Origin: Microlunatus lacustris
GTDB taxonomy: Bacteria; Actinomycetota; Actinomycetes; Propionibacteriales; Propionibacteriaceae
Assembly: GCA_039527025.1 (NCBI GenBank)
Contig: BAAAJN010000005.1
Span: 1-64,000 of the forward strand
DNA length: 64,000 bases
Reading direction: 5' to 3'
The notes beneath the pieces were generated by a model. The model was not told the DNA's origin and did no database searches. It saw only the letters and a program-made list of their open reading frames with translations. How positions within the stretch are numbered: position 1 is the first letter of the stretch; each line of letters begins with the position of its first letter. A program made the translations under genes and the position numbers. This document shows, piece by piece, positions 33,739 to 41,261 of the stretch.

Positions 33739-34260
33739 TCAATCTTTGAGCCGGGCGGGAGTCGCTGCGAGCCGGGCTAGACCCACCGGGCGACGGGAAG
33801 CCTCTAGGCCGCTTGCGCGGCGCTCGAAGGTGTCGACGTCGAAGGAGGCCGTCGCCGCGAGTACCTCGTCGAGGTCGGGTCGCCGACGGCGGAGCGGGAT
33901 CTCGGCCGCGTCCTCGGCGAAGACGTCGGAGAAGTCGACCCAGCGCCGACGCTGGCGGGCAGTCGGACGAGGGGCGACCGGCGGCGACGGCTCCAGCGCC
34001 GCACCGACGGCGTCGTCGTCCAGGTCGACGCCGAGCCCCACGAGCACCTCGGCGACGCGATACGCTACGGCCTCCCGCGCCGCCACGACGCCCGCTCGGC
34101 TTGTGGCACGGCCCCGGGCGTGCCAGAGGACGGCCCAGCGGACGGACGCGGCGACAGACGCCGGAGAGGCCCCGGCGGCCAGCTGGGCGCGCCAGGAGGC
34201 GATCTGGCCGGGAACGGGCGCGGGGACGGAGTACGCGAGGCGGCGGTCGGGCTCAGGCAT
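33739..34260 (-). CDS. hypothetical protein at the end of the element operon
   Basis: Unrecognised 173-residue protein. An Ala-rich helical N-terminal half (QIASWRAQLAAGASPASVAAS) is followed by an Arg-rich segment (ARQRRRWVDFSDVFAED) and a helical end. It overlaps the preceding 125-residue gene by 8 bp. Position after the small terminase suggests a packaging or late-phase role, but nothing in the sequence confirms it. Confidence 0.6.
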   Translation of the reverse strand: MPEPDRRLAYSVPAPVPGQIASWRAQLAAGASPASVAASVRWAVLWHARGRATSRAGVVAAREAVAYRVAEVLVGLGVDLDDDAVGAALEPSPPVAPRPTARQRRRWVDFSDVFAEDAAEIPLRRRRPDLDEVLAATASFDVDTFERRASGLEASRRPVGLARLAATPARLKD

Positions 34261-34630
34261 CAGGGATCACGTCCTTCAGGTTGAAAAGGGGTTCACGGGC
34301 GAAGAGATCGACGTCGTTGCAGGCGGCGGCCAGGATGACGACGCCGTGAAGGTCGTCGCCTCCGCTCGCTTCGTAGGCGTCGGCGAAGTGCCTCCAGGCC
34401 TGCCAGGCGACGGCGAGGAGGCCTCGGCCGTGGCCTCCGGCGAGGCGGTCGGCGAAGGTCCAGGCGGCGGCGATGCTCGCCTCGGCTGTCCAGCCGTCCG
34501 TCGGACGCCGGACGTAGCTGGCAGGGTCGAAGACGCCCAGGTCGGGATCGCCGCGCCGGACGCCGGGCACGACGACGGCGTCGCCGGTCGGCGGGGTCGT
34601 CTCGGGCGCGGCGGCTCGCTGCTTAGCCAT
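34253..34630 (-). CDS. hypothetical protein following the small terminase
   Basis: Unrecognised 125-residue protein with a disordered N-terminus (QRAAAPETTPPTGD) and a compact helical domain (SIAAAWTFADRLAGG, LLAVAWQAWRHFADAYEAS, VVILAAACNDVDLF). Its start overlaps the terminase end by 8 bp, so the two are translationally coupled and may form a complex. Confidence 0.6.
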   Translation of the reverse strand: MAKQRAAAPETTPPTGDAVVVPGVRRGDPDLGVFDPASYVRRPTDGWTAEASIAAAWTFADRLAGGHGRGLLAVAWQAWRHFADAYEASGGDDLHGVVILAAACNDVDLFAREPLFNLKDVIPDA

Positions 34631-35027
34631 TCCGGCGTCCCGGGGTCCGGCCGTGGTGCCGCTTCATCGCCAGGGCGGACCCGGCGGCGGACGCCGGGGT
34701 CTGGCCGGGAGCGATGCCGAGGGCGCGGAGGCCGTTCATCGCCCCGATCCGCGCGTGCCGGATCTCGGCGATGAGAGGGTTCGCGACGCGGGAGCGCGAG
34801 CCGTCGATCATCAGGCCGTCGACGGCCAGCTGGGCCTCCATCGCGTCGGCGAGGGACAGGAGGTTGCACGCCTCGAAGAGGGTCGACAGGGCCGCCGAGG
34901 TGAGCTCGGGGTTGTCCTCCTCGACCTGAGCGTAGGTTTCCTTCGCCGAGGAGCTCCAGGTCGGCGGGAGGCCGTCGTAGCGGGCGGCCGGGTCGGCCGC
35001 CGGGGTCTCGATGGATTCGAGGGTCAT
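34623..35027 (-). CDS. phage terminase small subunit, P27-like
   Basis: A 134-residue protein with the P27 small-terminase pattern: GLPPTWSSSAKETYAQVEE, TSAALSTLFEACNLLSLADAMEAQL, VANPLIAEIRHARIGAMNGL and the LGIAPGQ end. Small terminases recognise the pac/cos site and recruit the large subunit, which is absent here. In phage-inducible islands an own TerS redirects helper packaging to island DNA; that role is inferred. The ATG at 35027 follows AAAGGA. Confidence 0.75.
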   Translation of the reverse strand: MTLESIETPAADPAARYDGLPPTWSSSAKETYAQVEEDNPELTSAALSTLFEACNLLSLADAMEAQLAVDGLMIDGSRSRVANPLIAEIRHARIGAMNGLRALGIAPGQTPASAAGSALAMKRHHGRTPGRRNG

Positions 35028-35135
35028 TCGAGGGGTCCTTTCAAGAGGATTAGGGAATCCGAACGGGTCTAAATCCCGCTGTGGATCTGAACGAGGGCCT
35101 GCGCACTTCCCGCGAATCGCCAAGCCCCCCGATTC

Positions 35136-35160
35136 GAAGAAGACCCCGGCGGTCGGGGTC
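35136..35160 (-). terminator. hairpin after the HNH gene
   Basis: On the minus strand GACCCCG-ACCGC-CGGGGTC (7-bp stem) followed by TCTTCTTC, an intrinsic-terminator-like arrangement between the HNH nuclease and the small terminase. It could separate late packaging genes from the rest. Confidence 0.5.
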
Positions 35161-35267
35161 CCCTCCCCAGGTAGGGGTCGGCTGGGGCTGGGCGATTCTC
35201 TGAGCGCCTCGCAGCGATCGGCGAGTAGGGCTGGCAGGGTCCAGATGCCGAGGCCGCAGGGGGGCTC

Positions 35268-35588
35268 TCAGCGTCGAGGCGGGAGGAGTCCGGGGTGGGC
35301 CTCGGGCTCGTCGTTCCTCGCGTACCTCGCTCGCCGCGCGGCGTTACCCTCGCGGCTCGACTTGATTGCGTGGTGCCTTCGGCAGAGAGAGCGGAGGTTG
35401 CCGATGCTGTGATCGTCGCCGCGCTGGACGTGGTCGACGTCGGTCGCGAGCTCGCCGCAAACCGGCGCGCCTTCGTGGTCTCGGTGCTGGCAACGTCGAC
35501 CGTCGCGACGAAGAACGCGCTCTCGGATCGCGGGCCAGTCAGCGGGGAGGCGTGCCCTCCGCGTACTGCCCTGCCACTGTCCGGGCAT
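35268..35588 (-). CDS. HNH endonuclease
   Basis: A 106-residue phage-type HNH nuclease. The core has a Cys-containing strand (RDGRRCQHRD), VCGELATDVDHVQRGDDHSIGN with the catalytic DH, and LRSLCRRHHAIKSSREG. HNH proteins sit beside terminases in many phages and are needed for packaging cleavage. It is immediately upstream of the small terminase here. The ATG at 35588 has GAGAGGAG upstream. Confidence 0.88.
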   Translation of the reverse strand: MPGQWQGSTRRARLPADWPAIRERVLRRDGRRCQHRDHEGAPVCGELATDVDHVQRGDDHSIGNLRSLCRRHHAIKSSREGNAARRARYARNDEPEAHPGLLPPRR

Positions 35589-35759
35589 GGGTGCTCCTCT
35601 CGGGAGGTCAGGGGGTAGGTGGTGGGGCAGAGAGCCCCGCCGAAGAGGAGGCCCCCGTCGAGGTGCCCCCATCTCCCGACGCCCCTCGTCGACGAGGCCC
35701 CCATCGAGGCAGGCCCCGGGTCCGAGCCCGCCCCCGGGAAGGAGGCGGGCTCGGGCGGG

Positions 35760-35948
35760 TCAGGCCTTCGACCTGATCGACTTCGCGATGCCCTCGGCGT
35801 CCGAGTCATCGAAGGTCGGGCCGTCGTCGACGAGGATCGGACGAGCGACGTCCGCCCCGATGAGGTCAAGGCCCCGGTCGTCATCGGCGGAGGGCTCGGC
35901 CAGCACACGGCGGACTAGGGCCAGATAGGCCTCGGTGGTCATCGTCAT
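35760..35948 (-). CDS. small hypothetical protein
   Basis: Unrecognised 62-residue acidic protein (TEAYLALVRRVLAEPSADDD ... DDGPTFDDSDAEG). The ATG overlaps the stop of the preceding 47-residue gene (ATGA). AAAGGA lies 7 nt upstream. Confidence 0.55.
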   Translation of the reverse strand: MTMTTEAYLALVRRVLAEPSADDDRGLDLIGADVARPILVDDGPTFDDSDAEGIAKSIRSKA

Positions 35949-36088
35949 CGAGGGTTCCTTTCAGAAGCGACCGCGACGAAGGCGCGGTAGAGGTGGGCGA
36001 CCAGGCCCCGGAGCCCGCGCGGCGCGGGGCGGGTGGTGGTCGTGGTGGTGGTGGTCGTCGTGGTCTCGACGATCTCCTCGCGGCTCAT
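35945..36088 (-). CDS. 47-residue protein with an 11-threonine run
   Basis: A short gene overlapped by ATGA junctions on both sides (start 36086-36088 in the stop of the 211-residue gene; stop 35945-35947 in the start of the next). It reads MSREEIVE, eleven consecutive threonines encoded by ACC/ACG triplets, then a basic amphipathic helix (RGLRGLVAHLYRAFVAVASER). The two-sided coupling argues that it is translated. Function unknown; the triplet run could vary in length. Confidence 0.6.
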   Translation of the reverse strand: MSREEIVETTTTTTTTTTTRPAPRGLRGLVAHLYRAFVAVASERNPR

Positions 36089-36720
36089 CGGTCGCCGGGC
36101 CGACGGGCGCTGGCGGAGCGGGTCTCGTTCGGCGCGGCCTTCGAGCCCAGCACGAAGCGCCGGAGGTCCTCGCGAGAGACGCCGATCCGGGTCGAGAGGC
36201 CCGGGTAGTCGGTGAGCGGGTGGTCGGCGGAGCGGCCGGTGAAGCTGAAGGCGGCCTCGCGCCGATCGAGGGCCTCGGTCAGGTCGTGCCAGGCGGCCAG
36301 GGCGTCGGCCTGGGCCTCGACGGAGGTGAGGACGGCGATCTCGTAGAAGCGCTCGCCGTGCTGGGCGAGGGCCTCGGCGAGAGCCTGGGCGGCGGCGTTC
36401 GCAGGGAGGACGGCGGCCTCGGCGGCGCGGTGAGCGTCGTCGGCGGCGTTCTCGGCCTCGCGGACCTCGGAGGCGAGCCGGGCGTCGCGGACGGCCTGCT
36501 GGGCGACGATGCGCGCCTGGGCGGCCTGGCGGACGGCGGCGTTCGCCGCGACGAGGGCGTCGTAGGCCTCGCGGACCTCGACGGGGGCGTCGGCGTGCCG
36601 GATGAGGTCGACCGGCGGGACGTTGTCGACGCGAGCGCCGGTGCCGCCGGGGGCCGCCCGGGAGACGCGGTAGGTCGAGGAGACGGTCGTCGGCTCAGCG
36701 AGGGAGACGGTCGGGTTCAT
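36085..36720 (-). CDS. helical coiled-coil-like protein of the element
   Basis: Unrecognised 211-residue protein. Residues about 45-125 are a long Ala/Glu/Arg-rich helix (EAYDALVAANAAVRQAAQAR and onward), likely coiled coil, followed by a smaller domain with WHDLTEALDRREAAFSF and DLRRFVLGS. The ATG at 36720 is preferred over 36729 because AAGGA lies 9 nt before it. A scaffold, capsid-size or replication accessory role is possible; none is shown. Confidence 0.6.
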   Translation of the reverse strand: MNPTVSLAEPTTVSSTYRVSRAAPGGTGARVDNVPPVDLIRHADAPVEVREAYDALVAANAAVRQAAQARIVAQQAVRDARLASEVREAENAADDAHRAAEAAVLPANAAAQALAEALAQHGERFYEIAVLTSVEAQADALAAWHDLTEALDRREAAFSFTGRSADHPLTDYPGLSTRIGVSREDLRRFVLGSKAAPNETRSASARRPGDR

Positions 36721-36788
36721 GGTGTGCATTCCTTCGGGGTCAGGCGCTCGGGGGTGAGCGCCGAGAGGGTGGAGGGGTTGAGCGGTGG

Positions 36789-37037
36789 TCAGCGGGGCGA
36801 CGGGATGCCCCGCTGGACCCGGAGCGCCGCGAGCTCCAGGAGGGACAGGTAGCGGCCGGTCGTCGCAAGGACGAGCCGGAGTCGGCGGGAGCCCTTCTCG
36901 GCGAGGAGGTCGTCGTCGATGTAGTCGGTCCAGTCGGGGAGCGCCCACTCCTCCAGCTGGGCGCGGAGGGCCTCGCGCTGCTCGCGGGTGGCCTTCGGTT
37001 GCTCGGTGCGGAGGGTCTGGGCGCAAGGAGTTGTCAT
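36789..37037 (-). CDS. small hypothetical protein
   Basis: Unrecognised 82-residue protein with two helices (ATREQREALRAQLEEW and LLELAALRVQRGI) around WTDYIDDDLLAEKG. ATGA overlap with the preceding gene. Confidence 0.55.
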   Translation of the reverse strand: MTTPCAQTLRTEQPKATREQREALRAQLEEWALPDWTDYIDDDLLAEKGSRRLRLVLATTGRYLSLLELAALRVQRGIPSPR

Positions 37038-37231
37038 CGGCCGACGCTCCCGGCGACGGCGGCGGACGCGGCCAGGAGATAGGCGGAGTTGACCCGACCG
37101 GCGCGTGCCTCTCGGAGGACGAGCTCGGTCGTAGCGGCGGGCCAGCTGGCGGCGGTCGCCGGGTCGGGCAGACGGCGCGCGGTGCGGCGTCGCGGGCGGA
37201 TGGTGGTCAGGGTGGGCAGGGCGATAGCCAT
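37034..37231 (-). CDS. small basic hypothetical protein
   Basis: Unrecognised 65-residue protein with a basic N-terminus (TIRPRRRTARRLPD) and a helical C-terminus. The ribosome site GGAGGAG is 6 nt before the ATG at 37231. Its stop overlaps the next start (ATGA). Confidence 0.55.
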   Translation of the reverse strand: MAIALPTLTTIRPRRRTARRLPDPATAASWPAATTELVLREARAGRVNSAYLLAASAAVAGSVGR

Positions 37232-37343
37232 GCGGAACTCCTCCTGGGAGTCGAGGGTGGTTGGGGATGCGCCGCGCTCCCGGTCCGGCTCGGGAGGTCG
37301 GACCCGGAGCGGGCGCGGTGAGGCGGTGAAACGGACGCCGAGG

Positions 37344-37790
37344 TCAGTCGGCGTCGGTGCCTCGGGCGATGAAGGTGCGGGACCGGGGACGCGCGGCACG
37401 AGTGCGACGGACCTCGCCGCCGTCGTGCTCTTCGGAGGTCACGAAGGAGTCGGGCGGCGGGATCTGGCGGCCGTGAAACTCGCCGAGGCAGGAGCACTCG
37501 CACTCGTACCAGGTCCCCTCATTAGCCATCCAGCACGCCTCAACGCAGCGGGTCGTCCGGCTGGTCCGAAGGGTCACGACGACCTCGCCGAAGCGGTTCG
37601 CGAGGGCGTCGATCAGTGCCAGGAGGTGTGTGCGGGCGACGCGGTAGGCCTTCGCCTCGGCGTCCCACTCGGACCGAGTCCGCTCGCCGCAGGCGTCCCG
37701 GAGGATCTCGTAGTTCACCCCGCCGGGGCGGAAGGGGAGCCGAACGAGTAGCCGCCCAGCTGGAGGCCGGACGATCGAGACGTCGGTCAT
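37344..37790 (-). CDS. hypothetical cysteine-rich protein
   Basis: A 148-residue protein with an N-terminal alpha/beta part (LLVRLPFRPGGVNYEILRD) and a Cys-rich end (TRCVEACW ... YECECSCLGEFHG), which looks like a structural zinc site common in actinobacterial plasmid and phage proteins. Its start overlaps the helicase stop by 4 bp, so it probably assists replication or nucleic-acid binding; the exact role is unknown. Confidence 0.6.
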   Translation of the reverse strand: MTDVSIVRPPAGRLLVRLPFRPGGVNYEILRDACGERTRSEWDAEAKAYRVARTHLLALIDALANRFGEVVVTLRTSRTTRCVEACWMANEGTWYECECSCLGEFHGRQIPPPDSFVTSEEHDGGEVRRTRAARPRSRTFIARGTDAD

Positions 37791-39466
37791 CGGTCCGCGC
37801 CCCATCGAGCCACGCGCGTAGACGGCGGGAGATCGAGGTCGGCGAGCGAGGGAGCGGACAGTCGTTCCTCAGTCGTTCCTCGCTCAGGAACGGCCGGAGC
37901 GGCCTCTCCGGGGGTTGGTCGTTCCTCCAGTCGTTCCTCGGTCAAACCGCCACTGACCAGGGGAGACGCTAGTCGTTCCTGGCCGTTCCTCGGTCGTTCC
38001 TCGGGTCCTAGGAACGGCTCGTGCATGCCAGTCGTTCCCGTCGTTCCCCCGTCTATAGACGGGGGACGGGGAACGGCTGCACCATTCTCCGAAGCGTGAA
38101 GAACAAAGAGATCCTCTCCGGCGTTTAGGTTAGGAGCGCGGTAGGGCGTAACGACGTGATGGTGGGCGTATCGGGTGCTCTTATCGGCTCGGACGTGGCC
38201 GTCCTCGATAAGGAAGCACAAGGCGTCGAGGATCGCCGAGGCGTTGCCGACGACGGTCTCCTTGATCTTGTTCGCCGTCAGTCCCGGGTCGGCCTCCAGG
38301 GCGCGAGAGATTCGCTCCATCAGCACCGTCGACCGGAAGGGCTTGACCGTGCCGCCCTCGCCGACCGTCTCGGGCAGGGCGACCGTGTAAACCGTCCGCT
38401 CGGCGTTCCTGGAGTCGATCTGGACGACGGCTACGGGCTGGGTTCGGTCGCTGGCTCGGTAGCTTCCGGCGTGCTGCCTGACCCAGCCGGGCCGGTCCTT
38501 CGCGATGCGAACGTCAACGATGCCGAGGTGTCCGGGCCGGAGCGCGGTCTTCGCCTCGACGATGTAGGCCGCGCCGGTCAGTCCGGCGAGCTTGTGCTGG
38601 GATCCCAGGGCGAAGCGGCCTCGGCCGTCCTTGCTCTTGACGACGTGGTCGATCATCACCACGGCCGCCCCGGTCTTCGCGGCGAAGCGGTTCGGGACCT
38701 TCTGCTGAAACTCCGCGACCTCTTTCTCCTCGCGGCCGTTGTAGCCGAAAGTGGTCAGCGCCTCGGTAACCCCGTCGATCACGACGAGGCCGTAACGCAC
38801 GCTCAGGAGACGCTCGTAGGCGGGCCGGAGAAGGTCCGACCCCGTCGGGTCGCCCTCCGGCCGGACGTAGTCGAAGCGTTCTCGGAGCGTCTCCCGGTCG
38901 ACGCCGAGGAGCAACAGGCGGCCGACGACGGTCGACCGCTCGCTCTCGTAATCGAGGAAGAGGACGCGCGAGCCCTCGCCGAGGGTCTCCGCAGCTGCCA
39001 GGAGAGCCAGCCAGGACTTCCCGGACTCCGACTCACCGGAGAAGGAATGTGTCTTCCCGGCGTAGAGGAGGGCGATGCCGTCGACGCGGCGGAGAACGGC
39101 GGACTCCTCGGGGGTGTAGTCCCCGGAGAGGACGTCGTCGAGGCTCTCGGGGTCCCAGGGGGAGCGGGCCTCGCTGGCTTCCTCGGCGATCGGGAGAGAG
39201 TGCGTGACGACAAGCACCGGGCCGCCGTAGATCGGGTCCTCGGCTCGGGTGCCGAAGTCGTCCAGGCTCAGGCCGTAGGAGGCGACGATCTCCTCGGGAG
39301 TGCAGCGCCCGGAGATGCACCGGACGATCGCGGTCCCGTCTGTCGCCGGGGAGAGGGCGAGGTAGCGGCGTCGGTCGCAGACGCGGCAAGCGCCGCGCCA
39401 GTCGTTCGTCGCACCGGGCTCGTGGTCGGCTCCCGTGATCTCTGCGAGGGCCTCGAAGGTCATCAT
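37787..39466 (-). CDS. RepA-like AAA/RecA-fold replicative helicase with zinc finger
   Basis: A 559-residue replication protein. An N-terminal CHC2/TOPRIM-primase-like zinc ribbon uses C27, C30, C50 and C55. A RecA-fold AAA_25 helicase domain follows, with Walker A GESESGKS at 144-151, Walker B LVVID at 227-231 and VVMIDHVVKSKDG after it. A winged-helix-like region lies at about 400-450 (LTANKIKETVVGNASAILDAL). Residues about 464-535 are encoded by repeat DNA and are rich in EERL. Comparable Rep/Pri proteins drive satellite replication. Confidence 0.87.
   Translation of the reverse strand: MMTFEALAEITGADHEPGATNDWRGACRVCDRRRYLALSPATDGTAIVRCISGRCTPEEIVASYGLSLDDFGTRAEDPIYGGPVLVVTHSLPIAEEASEARSPWDPESLDDVLSGDYTPEESAVLRRVDGIALLYAGKTHSFSGESESGKSWLALLAAAETLGEGSRVLFLDYESERSTVVGRLLLLGVDRETLRERFDYVRPEGDPTGSDLLRPAYERLLSVRYGLVVIDGVTEALTTFGYNGREEKEVAEFQQKVPNRFAAKTGAAVVMIDHVVKSKDGRGRFALGSQHKLAGLTGAAYIVEAKTALRPGHLGIVDVRIAKDRPGWVRQHAGSYRASDRTQPVAVVQIDSRNAERTVYTVALPETVGEGGTVKPFRSTVLMERISRALEADPGLTANKIKETVVGNASAILDALCFLIEDGHVRADKSTRYAHHHVVTPYRAPNLNAGEDLFVLHASENGAAVPRPPSIDGGTTGTTGMHEPFLGPEERPRNGQERLASPLVSGGLTEERLEERPTPGEAAPAVPERGTTEERLSAPSLADLDLPPSTRVARWGADR
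37863..38075. repeat. iteron cluster inside the helicase gene (candidate replication origin)
   Basis: Twelve copies of CGTTCC or its complement in 213 bp. Direct: 37863, 37874, 37920, 37932, 37974, 37984, 37995, 38033, 38042. Inverted: 37887, 38011, 38070. Several extend to GTCGTTCCTC. Spacing is irregular, with pairs 10-12 bp apart. Clustered short iterons within or beside a rep gene mark origins in many plasmids and satellites. Confidence 0.8.
38046..38065. promoter_or_regulatory. 20-bp perfect palindrome at the iteron cluster
   Basis: CCCCCGTCTATAGACGGGGG, a perfect palindrome with an AT-rich centre between iterons 11 and 12. It could be an origin-melting or initiator-binding element, or an operator within the operon. 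Confidence 0.75.
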
Positions 39467-39699
39467 CGGGGGAGATCCGCTTCGGTCAGGGCCTCGGGGT
39501 GCGCGGACAGGACCGCGACGAAGAGCGACGCCGAAGAGGAGCGGGCCAGGACGACCCAGCCCATCCCGGGACGGGGGATGACGAGCCACGAGGCGTTGAA
39601 CCCCGCCGCGTAGAGCGCGACGTCCTCGGCGATCGCCTGGGGGTCCGCGTAGACGGCCGCGACGAGGATCTGATCGTCGAGGATGGAAGGCTTCGTCAT
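39463..39699 (-). CDS. small hypothetical protein upstream of the helicase
   Basis: Unrecognised 78-residue protein with an alpha/beta pattern (ILVAAVYADPQAIAEDVALY, SWLVIPRPGMGWVVLA). AGGAGG lies upstream of the ATG and the end overlaps the helicase start, so it is translationally coupled to replication. Confidence 0.6.
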   Translation of the reverse strand: MTKPSILDDQILVAAVYADPQAIAEDVALYAAGFNASWLVIPRPGMGWVVLARSSSASLFVAVLSAHPEALTEADLPR

Positions 39700-39759
39700 A
39701 GGGAAGCCACCTCCTATCGAATAGGGGAGTAGCCGGAGGTCCGTCCGGCGGCGGTGAGG

Positions 39760-40035
39760 TCAGGTGAAGCGGAGCTCGCCGTCGGGGCCGAAGATCCGCT
39801 CCGCCTCGGCGGCGATCTCGGCCATGACCGCCGGGTCTGATCCGGCGATCACGGCCCGCGTCTGGCGGAGGAGTAGGTCGCGGGCGGCGTCGGCCAGCGC
39901 CTCGCGCTCGCGGTGAAGGCGGCGGTATCGCCGAGCGCGGCACCGGTCGGAGCAGGTCTCGCGCTCCTGGCCGTGCGTGCCCGGAGGGAGAGGGGCGCTT
40001 CGACACTCCGGGCAGAGTGGGGTTGAGAGGTCCAT
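39760..40035 (-). CDS. zinc-ribbon/helical small protein
   Basis: A 91-residue protein with an N-terminal Cys4 zinc site (CPECRS ... CSDRCRARRYRRLHRE) and a helical C-terminus (ALADAARDLLLRQTRAV). Similar short zinc proteins are common in actinophage early operons. The repeated 14-bp motif at 40123 lies 88 nt upstream. Confidence 0.65.
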   Translation of the reverse strand: MDLSTPLCPECRSAPLPPGTHGQERETCSDRCRARRYRRLHREREALADAARDLLLRQTRAVIAGSDPAVMAEIAAEAERIFGPDGELRFT

Positions 40036-40122
40036 CGCTGGAGGCTCCTTTGGGATTAGCCGTGATGCACGGCATTAGGGCGAAAGAGAAGCGCCCCGGC
40101 CGGAGCCGAAGCGCTTCACTGA

Positions 40123-40136
40123 CAGAGAGGGCCGGG
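40123..40136 (-). promoter_or_regulatory. repeated 14-bp motif, copy A
   Basis: CAGAGAGGGCCGGG on the plus strand, upstream of the 91-residue zinc-protein gene. Identical to copy B and 13/14 to copy C. Confidence 0.5.
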
Positions 40137-40150
40137 CCTGCTCACGCTGC

Positions 40151-40336
40151 TCAGACGATCTGGAGCCGAGCCACGGTGCGGCCGGGGTAGAGCGCGCCGT
40201 CGTGCTCCATCGGTGCTTCCGCCACGAGGGCGACGGCGTCGGGGTGGAGGTCGAAGTCGCGGCCTCGGAAGCGGACGACGAGAGGGACGTCGAGGCGGTC
40301 GTCGCCGAGCGCGGTGATCAGGTCGCGAGGGGTCAT
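40151..40336 (-). CDS. small hypothetical protein
   Basis: Unrecognised 61-residue protein (TPRDLITALGDDRLDVPLVVRFRG at the start, two strands, then VARLQIV). The pattern suggests a small beta-rich domain. The ATG follows GAAGGGA. Confidence 0.55.
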   Translation of the reverse strand: MTPRDLITALGDDRLDVPLVVRFRGRDFDLHPDAVALVAEAPMEHDGALYPGRTVARLQIV

Positions 40337-40510
40337 AGCGGGTCCCTTCGAGGGAGAGTTGGGGGCGGGCCGGGGGAGCTCGACGCGCGTCGCCGGAAGG
40401 AGGAACGGCAACGGCGGAGCTCCCCGGCCCTCGGCGCGGCGAAGGATCGACCAGGGCGCGCCGTAGGGCCGACCGGGGGAAGATCGACAAGACCCCGGCC
40501 GGGGTTGGTC

Positions 40511-40541
40511 GCCCCCGCCGCGCCAGGAGCACGGCGGGGGC
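40511..40541 (-). terminator. hairpin after the second zinc-ribbon gene
   Basis: A 10-bp perfect stem (GCCCCCGCCG at 40511-40520 and its complement at 40532-40541) with an 11-nt loop, 17 bp past the stop of the 40558-40731 gene. A smaller palindrome (about 40490-40506) followed by TCTTG on the minus strand may add to termination. Confidence 0.6.
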
Positions 40542-40557
40542 TAGCTGGAGGGCTGCC

Positions 40558-40731
40558 TCAGCTGGGCGGCGAGGTGCGGCCAGTCAGCCCTTCGACGGCG
40601 GCACCAAGGCGGGCCAGTCGGGTACGCCGGAGAGCGCGGGCGCGGGCGGCGCATGGCTTTCCGCAGTAGGTCGAATCGCGGCGCTTCGAGGCCGCGACGG
40701 CGGTCCCGCAGACGGGGCAGGTCTTCGGCAT
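40558..40731 (-). CDS. small zinc-ribbon protein
   Basis: A 57-residue protein with CPVCGTAV and YCGKPCAARARALRR, a complete Cys4 zinc ribbon followed by a basic helix, suggesting nucleic-acid binding. The ribosome site GAGAGGAG precedes the ATG. Motif copy B lies 45 nt upstream. Confidence 0.65.
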   Translation of the reverse strand: MPKTCPVCGTAVAASKRRDSTYCGKPCAARARALRRTRLARLGAAVEGLTGRTSPPS

Positions 40732-40775
40732 GGCGGCTCCTCTCGGCAGGCGAGGGCGTGTCCATCCCTCACACA

Positions 40776-40789
40776 CAGAGAGGGCCGGG
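40776..40789 (-). promoter_or_regulatory. repeated 14-bp motif, copy B
   Basis: CAGAGAGGGCCGGG, 45 nt upstream of the 57-residue zinc-ribbon gene. CCCTC just before it makes a short dyad with GAGGG of the motif. Confidence 0.5.
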
Positions 40790-40811
40790 GTGTTCACGGT
40801 GGCTTCGGCAC

Positions 40812-41015
40812 TCACCGGCCCGATGTCTGGACCCGGCGGGCGGCTTCGTAGGCCAGGACGTCGGCGAGGGCGTAGCGGACGCGCCCGCCGACCTTGACGT
40901 AGGGGACGCCGTCGCCGCGTGAGCGAATGTTCGCCAGGGTGCCCCGGCTCAGCTGCCAGCGCTCCGCGAGCTCGACGTCGGTCAGGAGCGGGTGCTCGGG
41001 GGCTAGCGTGCTCAT
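40812..41015 (-). CDS. excisionase-type helix-turn-helix protein
   Basis: A 67-residue MerR/Xis-like winged helix (LLTDVELAERWQLSRGTLANIRSRG, then PYVKVGGRVRYALADVLAYE). This HTH_17 pattern is that of excisionases and AlpA-type regulators. It is the first gene of the leftward operon, next to attR, the expected place for the protein that directs integrase to excise. Confidence 0.85.
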   Translation of the reverse strand: MSTLAPEHPLLTDVELAERWQLSRGTLANIRSRGDGVPYVKVGGRVRYALADVLAYEAARRVQTSGR

Positions 41016-41064
41016 CGGATCCTCCTCGGGCGGCGTGAGGTCCGGTGACCTCTCGTGACAACCC

Positions 41065-41078
41065 CAGAGAGGGCCAGG
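41065..41078 (-). promoter_or_regulatory. repeated 14-bp motif, copy C
   Basis: CAGAGAGGGCCAGG, one base from copies A and B, 50 nt upstream of the excisionase gene in the operon promoter region. Confidence 0.5.
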
Positions 41079-41261
41079 GAGGCGAGGCCTGATCAGTGCC
41101 AGATCTCGGAGCCTTCGAGGGCGCTTGGTCCTGACGTGGCTCCCTACATTGTCTCTACCGAGCAATCACGGGGAGTCACTGTCGGAGCCGTCTCAGCGTG
41201 CAAACGGCCTAGTCACGGGCTCTTTCGCTCATTACGGCTCACGATGGGTCACCCCTCAAAG

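Noticed and set aside
37863..38075. CRISPR-like or random low-complexity repeat
   Set aside because: Repeats are short, irregularly spaced and in both orientations, inside a coding frame; iterons explain them better.
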